DNA of 9,808 nucleotides from Bacillota bacterium (GCA_021810725.1 JAJZIE010000074.1:1-9808); one strand, 5' to 3'; positions 1 through 6,454 are shown, numbered from the stretch's first letter. The notes: generated by a model not told the origin, from the sequence alone. Numbers and translations are program-made.

Positions 1-130
1 GGGCTACCTCTTCGCGCGTTTCACCCAGGTGGCGGCCCAGGAGGGCATCGGGCTGCTGCAGCGCCTGATGGCGGACGACAGCGGAGAGGTGTTCTGGCAG
101 GCCGTCCAACGTGCGCGAGCGGCCGGGTAG
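1..130 (+). CDS. C-terminal end of an unidentified protein (partial)
   Basis: The frame starting at base 2 is open from the window edge to TAG at 128-130. It has the strong G/C third-position bias of the confirmed genes here, which supports it as real coding sequence. About 42 residues are visible, beginning GYLFARFTQVAAQEG and ending VQRARAAG. The stretch looks like an amphipathic helical C-terminus with no catalytic motif. The pattern of a 'YLFARF' helix followed by a 'GLLQRL' helix vaguely recalls C-terminal helices of gluzincin-like metallopeptidases, but this is too weak to name. The gene starts outside the window and its function is unknown. The next gene on this strand begins about 550 bases downstream, so the two are probably not one operon. 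Confidence 0.55.
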   Translation, partial: GYLFARFTQVAAQEGIGLLQRLMADDSGEVFWQAVQRARAAG

Positions 131-197
131 GACCAGCCTCACCATTACTACCAATGCACCGTTAAGCGGTCCGATCGACGTAGAGCCCATGCCATAT

Positions 198-214
198 GGC
201 CACCCCCGGTGGTC
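198..214 (+). terminator. Possible terminator hairpin after the upstream gene
   Basis: GGCCACC and GGTGGTC can pair around a CCC loop, giving seven base pairs including one G-U. The hairpin lies about 70 bases after the TAG at 128-130. No T-tract follows, so intrinsic termination is uncertain. It could equally be part of the palindrome-rich regulatory region. Confidence 0.2.
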
Positions 215-261
215 CTCAGCCCCGCGGTGCAGGTCTGAGGGGAAGTCAAATACTTGCGCCC

Positions 262-290
262 ATTGCGCGACCGAATGGTGATTGCGCGAC
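262..290. repeat. Two direct copies of ATTGCGCGAC, 19 bp apart
   Basis: The decamer ATTGCGCGAC occurs exactly at 262-271 and again at 281-290. The start-to-start distance of 19 bp is close to two helical turns. A degraded relative, CTTGCGCCC, precedes it at 253-261. Direct repeats on one helical face are common in operators bound by response regulators. The repeats lie about 390 bases before the regulator's start codon, so any link to that gene is inference. Confidence 0.35.
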
Positions 291-417
291 TGGCGCGTTC
301 GGCGCGTCAATGAGTATGCGGAGAAGGTAGCCTGCAGGATGGCGATCCGTCTCCGATAGTGGCCGCAGGGTGAGAGACCAAGCGGCGTGCGCTTCGGGCG
401 GCAGACGCGACGATCGG

Positions 418-458
418 GCCTTCGCTCGTGAAGCGGAGCGCAAGCTCCCCGCGAAGGC
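418..458 (+). other. Nested hairpin with GCAA tetraloop, possible structured RNA
   Basis: GCCTTCGC (418-425) pairs perfectly with GCGAAGGC (451-458). Inside it, GGAGC (435-439) pairs with GCTCC (444-448) around a GCAA loop, which is of the stable GNRA class. Nine bases separate the two stems on the left and two on the right. It could be part of a leader RNA or small RNA in the gap before the regulator, or a chance structure in GC-rich DNA. No known RNA family was recognised. Confidence 0.25.
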
Positions 459-665
459 AGAAGCGATGGATGCGCCCTCAGTGCAGGCACAGTAGCGGCG
501 GGGCGGTGGGATGGCGAGCGCCTTCCGGCCGGCCCGTATCTCAGCGGGGAAACGCGGCTGAGGACGCGCGAGGTCTTGGGCCCGGAAGGCTCCGACGTGG
601 AGCACCACCGAGGGTTCCCTTCAGTGCGGCCTTGGAGCTTGGCGCGGCCGGTGAACCGCGCCAGT

Positions 666-671
666 GGGAGG
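666..671 (+). promoter_or_regulatory. Ribosome binding site for the regulator at 681
   Basis: GGGAGG sits nine bases before the GTG at 681. This is the only good Shine-Dalgarno match near the possible starts (TTG 576, GTG 624, GTG 651, GTG 681). It also places the start just before the first beta strand of the receiver domain. Confidence 0.65.
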
Positions 672-680
672 TCGAACACC

Positions 681-1352
681 GTGCCGACTGCACTAGGACC
701 CATCCGGGTACTCACTGTCGCCGACTCGACCGTGCTGCGGTCAGGGTTGCGGGCCATGCTGGGCGCAGACCCGGAGGTCTCGATCGTCGCGGAGGCGTCG
801 AACGTGGCCGAAGCCACCAACATGGCGCGCGACGTCAGACCGGACGTGGCTATCGTGGATGTGCGCGACCCCAGTCGCATCGATCTGCGCACCTGCCAGG
901 AACTGCACGCGCAAGGATATGGCTGTCAGGTCATCATCCTGACCGCGCGCTCGGACGAGGAGGCCATCCTCGATCTGATCATGGATGGCGCAGCGGGCTA
1001 CCTGTTCGAGGACGTCTCGCCCTCGGAACTGCACGAGGCCATCCACACGGTCCATGAAGGCGGATCGCCCGTCGATCCCCACATGACCGCCGTCATTGCG
1101 GGTCGGCTCAGGGCACGCTCGCTCGGCGACAAGAGCCCGTTCGCGCCGCTTTCGGTCGACGAGTTCGAAGTGCTGGAGCGCATCGTTCGTGGCGAGACGA
1201 ACCGTCAGATCGGCAATGCCCTGCACCTGGACGACAAGGTGGTCAAACACCGCGTCTCCAACATCCTCAAGAAGATCAATGCGAAGAACCGGGTCGCCGC
1301 GGCGGCCTGGTGGGCACGGCATCATCAGAACGAAACGATCGAACGGGTCTGA
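681..1352 (+). CDS. NarL/FixJ-family response regulator with degenerate receiver
   Basis: This 223-residue protein pairs an N-terminal receiver domain (about residues 7-125) with a C-terminal LuxR-type helix-turn-helix (about 157-212), so it should be a DNA-binding transcription regulator. In the receiver, the phosphoacceptor Asp60 (AIVD) and Thr88 (IILTA) are present. The usual acidic pair at the end of the first strand is Ala14-Asp15 rather than Asp-Asp. The conserved lysine of the GYLLKD motif is replaced by Glu110 (GYLFED). These changes suggest weak or absent phosphorylation-dependent switching; that is inference from the family. The HTH has the expected LSxxExEVL...N.QI...L.L..K.VKHRV.NIL.K pattern. 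The GTG start is chosen from its ribosome site; a TTG at 576 would add 35 residues without domain character. No partner histidine kinase lies in the window, so it appears to be an orphan. It converges on the NHL selenoprotein gene. Confidence 0.88.
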   Translation: MPTALGPIRVLTVADSTVLRSGLRAMLGADPEVSIVAEASNVAEATNMARDVRPDVAIVDVRDPSRIDLRTCQELHAQGYGCQVIILTARSDEEAILDLIMDGAAGYLFEDVSPSELHEAIHTVHEGGSPVDPHMTAVIAGRLRARSLGDKSPFAPLSVDEFEVLERIVRGETNRQIGNALHLDDKVVKHRVSNILKKINAKNRVAAAAWWARHHQNETIERV

Positions 1353-1353
1353 G

Positions 1354-1379
1354 GGGGGGCGCCGAAAGCGGCGCCCCCC
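1354..1379. terminator. Bidirectional terminator between convergent genes
   Basis: GGGGGGCGCCG (1354-1364) pairs perfectly with CGGCGCCCCCC (1369-1379) around an AAAG loop. This is an 11-bp, all-G/C stem. It starts two bases after the regulator's stop and lies four bases beyond the stop of the opposing gene, so it can serve both. Only a short pyrimidine run (TTCCTC) follows on the + strand, and no real T-tract on the - strand. Efficiency is therefore uncertain, but position and strength make the role likely. Confidence 0.75.
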
Positions 1380-1383
1380 TTCC

Positions 1384-2793
1384 TCACCCGAGGATCACGT
1401 CGGCACGGGGGCTCCCCGGGATCCAGCGCAGGATCTGGTGATGGCCGGTATCCGCGATGAAGAGTTCCCCGCCGAGACTGGCGATGGCGGCGGGCTCCCG
1501 CAGGCCCCCGAGGACCGCGGAGCTCTCGGCGCGCGTGAGGTCGAGGCGCACGATCTGATCGTTGTAGGTGTCGGCCACGTAGAGGGCATCGCCGATGCAG
1601 GCGATGCCCTGCGGGTGTTGCAACAGGGTCTCGGCGAAGCCGCCCTGGCGGTCGCCGAAGTCGAAGAGACCCTTGCCGACGAGCGTCGCGACGCGCCCTG
1701 GCGCTTCGAGCGGCAGGCTGCGCACGGCGCTCGATTCCGCGTCCGCCACCAGGAGACGTCCTAGCCCCACGGCGAGCGCCATCGGCTGCGCCAGGCGGGC
1801 ACGCGCGAGGTCCGCATCGTAGAGCGCCTCGTAGCCGCTGCCCGCGAACGGTGCCAAACTGCCTCGGGACAGGTCGAGGAGCCAGATCTGATGGCTTCCG
1901 GCCACCGCGATGAAGAGACGGTCGCCGTCGGCCGCAAGGCCCCAGGGCGATCGCAGGGTACCCGGGCCGAGCGGTGCCTCGCCGCCCTGCGCGGGACATA
2001 AGGCCGTGCCGACGCGCCCGCTGCGCAGATCCAGACGCCGCAGCGCGTGGTTGCCGCTGTCGGCGATCCAGAGCATGTCCCCGACCGGTGCGAGCCCGTG
2101 CGGATCCCAAAAACGCGCGTCCTCGGCCGTTCCGTCCGCGAGGCCCGGTGAGCCGTTGCCCCAGACGCCGGTCACGCCCGCGTCCTGTCGCCAGCGGAGA
2201 ATGCGGTGGTGTCCGCTGTCCGCGATGTAAAGCGTCCCGTCTGGAGCCGCGCTGATTCCGCCCGGGTATGACAGCAGGCCCTTTGCCTCCCGTGGGGCCA
2301 CGACCGGAACGGGATCGGGCGCATGGTCGCCCCTGGGCGTGGCGCCGGCGATCTCGCGTTCAACCCTCAGCCGCAACTCTGTGTATGGCCCCTCGCCCTC
2401 CTGGCGAGCGACGATCCGCCCCCTGCCGTCGATCAGGATCAGCGTCGGCCACGCCCGGACGCCGTAGCTGTCCCAGACGCGGTAGTCGCCGTCGTTGACG
2501 ACGGGGTGCCGGATATCCTCGCGACGCATCGCGTCGAGGATCGCGGCGCTCTGCCGCTCGCGCGTGAACTTGCCGGCGTGGACGCCGATCACGGCGAGCG
2601 CCTCTCCGAACTCCGCCTCGGCCCGCCGCAACTGCGGCAGGATATGGTGGCAGTTGATTCAGCCGTAGGTCCAGAAGTCGAGGAGGACCACCTTGCCGCG
2701 CAGATCGGCGAGACGAACGGGCTGCCCGCCCGGCCAGTCGAGATCCTGGGGGAAGTCGGGCGCGCGCACCGGCGAAGGGTAGTCGATCATCAT
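1384..2793 (-). CDS. Selenocysteine-containing thioredoxin-like/NHL-repeat protein (NHLRC2-like)
   Basis: The frame encodes 469 residues if the in-frame UGA at 2659-2661 (codon 45) is read as selenocysteine. The N-terminal ~150 residues form a thioredoxin-like domain: a GKVVLLDFWTYG strand-turn, then U45-I-N-C48 where family members carry CxxC (CCINC in NHLRC2), and the thioredoxin cis-proline at Pro116 (RAWPT). Six NHL repeats follow, centred near residues 190, 243, 295, 349, 406 and 446 (IADSG, IADSG, IAVAG, VADAE, VADTY, IADTG). These are expected to form a six-blade propeller. There is no signal peptide, so it is probably a cytoplasmic thiol/selenol oxidoreductase of unknown substrate. 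Codons upstream of the UGA are clearly homologous and in the same frame. The ATG at 2791-2793 has GGGAGG eight bases before it. A bSECIS-like hairpin follows the UGA. Treating UGA as stop would give a 44-residue fragment plus a truncated protein from TTG 2629-2631 with no active site. Alternatives are a Cys-to-stop mutation or a sequencing error. Confidence 0.85.
2622..2641 (-). promoter_or_regulatory. bSECIS-like hairpin directing UGA recoding
   Basis: On the mRNA, CCUGCCGC pairs with GCGGCGGG around an AGUU loop. All eight pairs form, one of them U-G, and an extra A-U pair could narrow the loop to GU. Counting the U of UGA as base 1, the stem spans bases 21-40 and the loop G-U are bases 30-31. 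Known bacterial SECIS elements sit directly after the UGA inside the coding region, with a short apical loop whose exposed G (GU in E. coli fdhF) is recognised by SelB. Size, distance and loop all fit. The pairing and position are seen directly; SelB binding is inference. Confidence 0.75.
2659..2661 (-). other. In-frame UGA codon, predicted selenocysteine 45
   Basis: The + strand TCA here is TGA on the coding strand, in the context Gly44-UGA-Ile46-Asn47-Cys48. It falls exactly at the first catalytic cysteine of the thioredoxin CxxC motif, the position where Sec replaces Cys in other thioredoxin-like selenoproteins. It is the only stop codon interrupting an otherwise intact 469-codon frame. 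Confidence 0.82.
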
Positions 2794-2801
2794 TCGCGCA
2801 G

Positions 2802-2807
2802 CCTCCC
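2802..2807 (-). promoter_or_regulatory. Ribosome binding site of the NHL selenoprotein
   Basis: On the coding strand GGGAGG lies eight bases before the ATG at 2791-2793, with a second ATG directly after. This strong site is upstream of the in-frame UGA. It shows that translation begins before the UGA rather than at the downstream TTG (2629-2631), which has no comparable site. Confidence 0.75.
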
Positions 2808-2938
2808 GTCCTCGGTTGTCCCAAGTTTCCCACAATGCCGCCCCTGGCGCGATTCGGTCCCCTCACCTGCGCAGGCCCGGGGGCGGTGCAGGCCACCCGG
2901 CCGGTCAAGGTGCGTGCCCGGCAGGGGGACGGGCATCC

Positions 2939-2962
2939 CGCGGCGCTTTCGACAGCGCCGCG
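2939..2962. other. 9-bp hairpin in the divergent intergenic region
   Basis: CGCGGCGCT (2939-2947) pairs perfectly with AGCGCCGCG (2954-2962) around a TTCGAC loop. It lies between the divergent selenoprotein gene and hemE, about 80 bases before the hemE -10 box. There is no T-tract, so it is not a normal terminator. It could be an operator-like inverted repeat or chance. The rest of the 285-base gap (2794-3078) shows no gene. Confidence 0.3.
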
Positions 2963-3035
2963 ACGGCACGCGCCGGGGAGCCTTTGGCGTGCTCGGCGGC
3001 CGGCGCGGCGGGGCGCTGGGGACGAGCGGCTGCGA

Positions 3036-3046
3036 TGCTATATAAT
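3036..3046 (+). promoter_or_regulatory. Promoter -10 region of the hemE operon
   Basis: A perfect TATAAT box (3041-3046) stands out in otherwise very GC-rich DNA. The overlapping TGC-TATATA gives an extended -10 reading. The -35 region is poor: the best candidate, TGGGGA at 3017-3022, matches three of six bases. An extended -10 can make up for this. Transcription would start near 3053, giving a leader of roughly 25 bases before hemE. Confidence 0.6.
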
Positions 3047-3064
3047 GCGAGAGTGATCGCACAA

Positions 3065-3070
3065 AGAGGT
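3065..3070 (+). promoter_or_regulatory. Ribosome binding site supporting the hemE TTG start
   Basis: AGAGGT, within AAAGAGGTG, is eight bases before TTG at 3079. No ATG or GTG in this frame lies in a suitable place, so the site decides the unusual TTG start. Confidence 0.65.
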
Positions 3071-3078
3071 GCCGTCCA

Positions 3079-4107
3079 TTGACCTCGCCCTTTCTCCGTG
3101 CCTGCAGGCGGCAGGACGTGGAGCGCACGCCGGTCTGGTTCATGCGGCAGGCGGGACGCTATCAGCCGCAATACCGCCGCTTGCGCGAGCGACTGCGCCT
3201 GCTCGAGATCTGTGAGAGGCCCGACGTCTGTACCGAAGTCACCCTGCTGCCCGTCCAGGAGCTCGGGGTGGACGCAGCGATTCTCTTCTCGGACATCACG
3301 GTGCCGTTGCGCGCCGTGGGCATCGGGCTCGACATCGTCGAAGGTGTCGGCCCTGTCGTCTCGGAGCCGCTGCGGACCGCGGACGATCTCGGCCGGGTGC
3401 GCACGCTCGTGCCCGATGAGGACGAGCCCTACGTGGCCGAGGCGGTGCGCCAGATCGTCGCGGAACTCCGTGGCGTTCCCCTGATCGGCTTCGCCGGCGG
3501 TCCGTTCACGCTGGCGAGCTACCTCGTCGAAGGCGGGCCATCGCGCAGCTACCGGCGGCTCAAGGGACTGATGTGGCAGGACCCGAAGCTGTTCGGGGCT
3601 CTCCTTGAGCGCCTTGCGGACATGACGGAACGGCATCTTGCGGCGCAGGCCAACGCGGGCGCCGGGGCGCTGCAGATCTTCGACAGCTGGATCGGCTGCC
3701 TGTCGCCGGGCGACTACCGCCGCCACGTGCTGCCTGTCATGCAGCGGCTGTTCCGACGCCTTGGCGATCTCAAGGTGCCCACGATTTACTTCGGCGTCGA
3801 AACGGCCGGCCTGCTCGACGCGATGGCCGAGTCCGGCGCGGACGTGATCGGCGTCGACTGGCGTGTCGACATCCGAGCCGCCGCGGACCGTATCGGACCC
3901 GAGCTCGCCATCCAGGGCAACCTAGATCCGGCGCTTCTCTTGGCGCCGGAGGACGAGATTGCACAGGCTGCCAAGGCGATCGTGCGGGCGATGGACGGCC
4001 GCCGGGGACACATCTTCAACCTCGGACACGGCGTCCTGCCCGAGACACCGCCGGATGCCCTGCGCAGGCTCGTCGAGATCGTGCGGCAGGAGTCGCTGCA
4101 CGCCTAA
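3079..4107 (+). CDS. hemE: Uroporphyrinogen decarboxylase
   Basis: The enzyme removes four carboxyl groups from the acetate side chains of uroporphyrinogen III to give coproporphyrinogen III, a cytoplasmic step shared by all haem routes that pass through coproporphyrin. The 342 residues match the family length and align end to end. Visible signatures: RTPVWFMRQAGRYQPQYR near residues 17-33 with the substrate-binding arginines; ILFSDITVPL with Asp72 as the key catalytic aspartate; FAGGPFTLASYL (138-149); YFGVETAGLLDAM (237-249); the IQGNLDP motif (278-284); and GHIFNLGHGVLPETP with His317. Translation starts at TTG, and the protein begins directly with the expected N-terminal region. It is the first gene of the operon, behind a TATAAT promoter. 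Its stop codon is embedded in the ribosome site of hemH. Confidence 0.97.
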   Translation: MTSPFLRACRRQDVERTPVWFMRQAGRYQPQYRRLRERLRLLEICERPDVCTEVTLLPVQELGVDAAILFSDITVPLRAVGIGLDIVEGVGPVVSEPLRTADDLGRVRTLVPDEDEPYVAEAVRQIVAELRGVPLIGFAGGPFTLASYLVEGGPSRSYRRLKGLMWQDPKLFGALLERLADMTERHLAAQANAGAGALQIFDSWIGCLSPGDYRRHVLPVMQRLFRRLGDLKVPTIYFGVETAGLLDAMAESGADVIGVDWRVDIRAAADRIGPELAIQGNLDPALLLAPEDEIAQAAKAIVRAMDGRRGHIFNLGHGVLPETPPDALRRLVEIVRQESLHA

Positions 4108-4121
4108 GGAGGTCCTGCCCG

Positions 4122-5048
4122 ATGGCCGCGAGGAAGCAGGGTGTGCTGGTGATGGACTACGGCACGCCAAGGACGCTCGACGAGGTTCCCGCCTACTACA
4201 CACACATCCGGCACGGCCATGCGCCGAGCCGGGAGCAGCTCGACGAACTTGTCGGGCGCTACCAGGCGATCGGTGGCCGGTCGCCCCTCGGCGACATCAG
4301 CACGAGGCAGGCCGAGGGCATCGGCCGCGCGCTCAACGGCGGAGTCGAGGGACCGATCAGGGTCTACCTCGGCCACAAGCACGTGACTCCCTTCATCGAG
4401 GACGCCGTGGCCCGCATGCGGGACGAGGGCGTCGAAGAGGCAGTGGCCCTTGTGCTTGCGCCGCACTACTCGCGCATGTCGGTCGGGGACTACTTCGCGC
4501 GCGTGCGCGAACGTCTCGGGGAAGGCGGTCCCGACGTGCGGTTCGTCGAGAGTTGGTACGAGGAGCCCGATTTCGTCCGCTTCGTGGCGGACCGCGTCAA
4601 GCGGGCCATGGCGTCCTTCCCGGCGGAGCAGAGGGATGACGTGCGCGTCGTCTTCTCGGCGCACAGCCTGCCCGTCAAGGCTCTGGAGGGCGATCCCTAC
4701 CCGGAACAGCTTCACCATTCCGGCGACCTGATCGCCAAGGAGGCGGGGCTGCGACACTGGCTCTTCGCTTGGCAGAGCGCGGGCCGCACCGACGCGGAGT
4801 GGATCGGCCCCGACGTCCGCGACGTGATCAAGGAGTTGCGGCGGGAGGGACACGAGAACATCCTGGTCTGCCCGGTCGGTTTCGTCGCCGACCACCTGGA
4901 GGTGCTCTACGACTTGGACATCGAGGCGCAGGACCTGGCGCGCGACCTGGATGTGCGCCTGCAGCGGACGGAGTCTCCGAACGATGATGAGCGGTTCACC
5001 GCCATGCTCGCGGATGTCGTGCGCAGGCGGTTCGGCGAGCCGTCGTGA
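4122..5048 (+). CDS. hemH: Ferrochelatase, Gram-positive coproporphyrin type
   Basis: The enzyme inserts ferrous iron into a porphyrin ring. All 308 residues follow the Bacillus subtilis HemH (CpfC) pattern: VMDYGTP with Tyr13, RYQAIGGRSPL (46-56), YLGHKHVTPFIEDAV, FVESWYEEP, FSAHSLP with the metal-binding His181, and GFVADHLEVLYD with the conserved Glu260. Tyr13 is typical of the monofunctional Gram-positive enzymes, which act on coproporphyrin III rather than protoporphyrin IX. The alternative name cpfC is therefore probably the more accurate one. The start is ATG with a near-perfect AAGGAGGT (4106-4113) eight bases before it, overlapping the hemE stop. This strong site suggests high translation. 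It overlaps the next gene by four bases (GTGA). Confidence 0.97.
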   Translation: MAARKQGVLVMDYGTPRTLDEVPAYYTHIRHGHAPSREQLDELVGRYQAIGGRSPLGDISTRQAEGIGRALNGGVEGPIRVYLGHKHVTPFIEDAVARMRDEGVEEAVALVLAPHYSRMSVGDYFARVRERLGEGGPDVRFVESWYEEPDFVRFVADRVKRAMASFPAEQRDDVRVVFSAHSLPVKALEGDPYPEQLHHSGDLIAKEAGLRHWLFAWQSAGRTDAEWIGPDVRDVIKELRREGHENILVCPVGFVADHLEVLYDLDIEAQDLARDLDVRLQRTESPNDDERFTAMLADVVRRRFGEPS

Positions 5049-6454
5049 GTCGGGTGGCGGTCGTCGGCGGAGGCCTGGCCGGCCTGGCCGCCGCCTACCG
5101 GCTTCAAGGCCTGGGCCTCGAGCCGGTGGTGCTCGAGGCCGGTTCCGCGTTCGGTGGCAAGGTGCAGACCGAGTGTACGGACGGGCTCGTGCTCGAGGAG
5201 GGACCGGACTCCTTCCTCGTGCGCAAGCCCGAGGTGGTCCAGCTGGTGCGTGAACTCGGCCTAGAAGCTGAACTCGTGCCTCTGAAGCCAAGCGGATCGG
5301 GCAGCGCGATCTACGCCCGCGGGCGGTTGCACCCGATCCCGCCGGGCCTGATGCTGGGTCTGCCGACCGAGGTCTGGCCGATCGTCCGCTCAGGTCTGCT
5401 CTCACCGACCGGCAAGCTGCGTGCGGCCGGCGACTTCTTTTTGCCGCGCGACCAGGGCGAGGGCGACCAGCCGCTCGGCCAGCTGGTGGCGCGGCGACTG
5501 GGCGGCGAGGTTCTCGATCGCCTGGTGGCGCCGCTGCTGACAGGCATCTACGCGGGAGATCCCTGGTCCATGAGCACGCAGGCGACCTTCCCGCAGTTGC
5601 TCGACCTGGTCCGCACCGACGGAAGCCTTGTGCTGGGCGCGCGCCGCCTGCGGCGCAAGGCGCCGAAGCCGTCGGGTCCGCCGGGTCCCATGTTCATGAC
5701 GATGCGCCTCGGCCTCGCGCAGATCGTCGACGCCCTGGTCGCGGCGTTGCCCCAAGAGTGCCTCAGGACCGCGAGTCCCGTGACGGACCTCGCGCTGACC
5801 CGTGCGGGCTACCGTCTGACGCTCGGCGACGGCGAGGAGATCGACGCCGAGGGCGTGATCCTGACCCTGCCCGCGCCTGCGGCGGGCCACCTGCTGCGCG
5901 ACCTGGCGCCTCAGGTCGCGGCCAACCTGTTCGCCGTGCCCTACGCCTCGCTGGCCGTGACCCAGATGGCCTACCGGCAGGGCGACGTGCCGGAGCTCAA
6001 GGGATCCGGGTTCCTTGTCGACCGCGCCGCGGGACTGAGCATCACCGCCTGCACGTATGTCGTGAACAAGTGGCCGCACGAGAGCACCGGCAGCGTGCTC
6101 CTGCGCTGCTACCTCGGCCGGGCCGGCGACGACCCCCTGGGCACCGACGATGAGGGCATCCTGGCCGCGGTGCGGGCCGACCTGGCGACGGTGCTCGGCA
6201 TCCGCGGCGAGCCCTGGCTGCAGCGGGTCTATCGCTGGCCCGCGGGCATGCCGCAGTATACGGTCGGGCACGTCGCGCGTACGGAGGAGACGTTTGGTCT
6301 CTTGAAGGAACTGCCGGGCCTGGCCTTGGCCGGCGCCGCCTATCGGGGCGTGGGCATGCCTGATGTGGTGCGCCAGGCGAACCAGGCGGCGGAGGCGGTC
6401 GCCAGCGCGCTCGCGCAGACAGACGCGGAGGAGGAGTCGCCACGGACGACGTGA
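5045..6454 (+). CDS. hemY: Coproporphyrinogen/protoporphyrinogen oxidase (HemY/CgoX)
   Basis: This is an FAD-dependent, oxygen-using oxidase that aromatises the porphyrinogen ring. Its 469 residues equal the usual family length. The N-terminus has the dinucleotide-binding VVGGGLAGLAAAYRL (6-20), followed by the flavin contact VLEAGSAFGGKV (29-40) and the family motif EEGPDSFLVRKP (51-62). The C-terminus holds RWPAGMPQYTVGH and LALAGAAYRGVGMPDVVRQA, the second FAD-binding stretch. In organisms with a Gram-positive ferrochelatase, HemY oxidises coproporphyrinogen III to coproporphyrin III before iron insertion. That order is inferred here from the hemH neighbour. The terminal enzyme ChdC (HemQ) is not in the window. 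The GTG start overlaps the hemH stop (GTGA) and has only a weak ribosome site, which fits translational coupling. Confidence 0.95.
   Translation: MSRVAVVGGGLAGLAAAYRLQGLGLEPVVLEAGSAFGGKVQTECTDGLVLEEGPDSFLVRKPEVVQLVRELGLEAELVPLKPSGSGSAIYARGRLHPIPPGLMLGLPTEVWPIVRSGLLSPTGKLRAAGDFFLPRDQGEGDQPLGQLVARRLGGEVLDRLVAPLLTGIYAGDPWSMSTQATFPQLLDLVRTDGSLVLGARRLRRKAPKPSGPPGPMFMTMRLGLAQIVDALVAALPQECLRTASPVTDLALTRAGYRLTLGDGEEIDAEGVILTLPAPAAGHLLRDLAPQVAANLFAVPYASLAVTQMAYRQGDVPELKGSGFLVDRAAGLSITACTYVVNKWPHESTGSVLLRCYLGRAGDDPLGTDDEGILAAVRADLATVLGIRGEPWLQRVYRWPAGMPQYTVGHVARTEETFGLLKELPGLALAGAAYRGVGMPDVVRQANQAAEAVASALAQTDAEEESPRTT

Larger units (their letters stand above)
131..680. other. 550-base non-coding gap with repeats and hairpins
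   Basis: No reading frame here has protein-like composition. The frames that stay open translate to Arg/Pro/Ser-rich low-complexity strings typical of GC-rich shadows. Visible structure: a perfect palindrome GCCATATGGC (191-200); an overlapping hairpin at 198-214 with a CCC loop; a CCTCAG/CTGAGG inverted repeat (214-219 with 235-240); a direct repeat ATTGCGCGAC (262-271 and 281-290); and a nested hairpin at 418-458. The stretch presumably holds the end signal of the upstream gene and the promoter of the regulator at 681. I cannot point to a convincing -35/-10 pair. Confidence 0.6.

Noticed and set aside
576..680. TTG 576 as start of the response regulator
   Set aside because: It adds 35 residues with no domain character and no ribosome site. 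GTG 681 has GGGAGG at good spacing.
428..1057. 209-codon + strand frame overlapping the regulator
   Set aside because: The translation is Arg/Gly/Pro-rich without motifs, and most of it lies out of frame over the regulator gene.
2629..2631. TTG start giving a 415-residue NHL protein
   Set aside because: It has no suitable ribosome site and cuts off the thioredoxin active site. The homologous sequence continues upstream through the UGA to ATG 2791-2793.
2659..2661. TGA read as tryptophan (reassigned code), or as a plain inactivating mutation
   Set aside because: TGA ends most genes in the window, so it is not reassigned. A chance mutation hitting exactly the catalytic Cys in an otherwise intact gene, with a SECIS-like hairpin after it, is less likely. 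Only reads and genome context can exclude it.
4104..5405. 433-codon open frame on the - strand opposite hemH and hemY
   Set aside because: It is an antisense shadow produced by GC-rich third positions, with no recognisable domain. hemH and hemY are certain.
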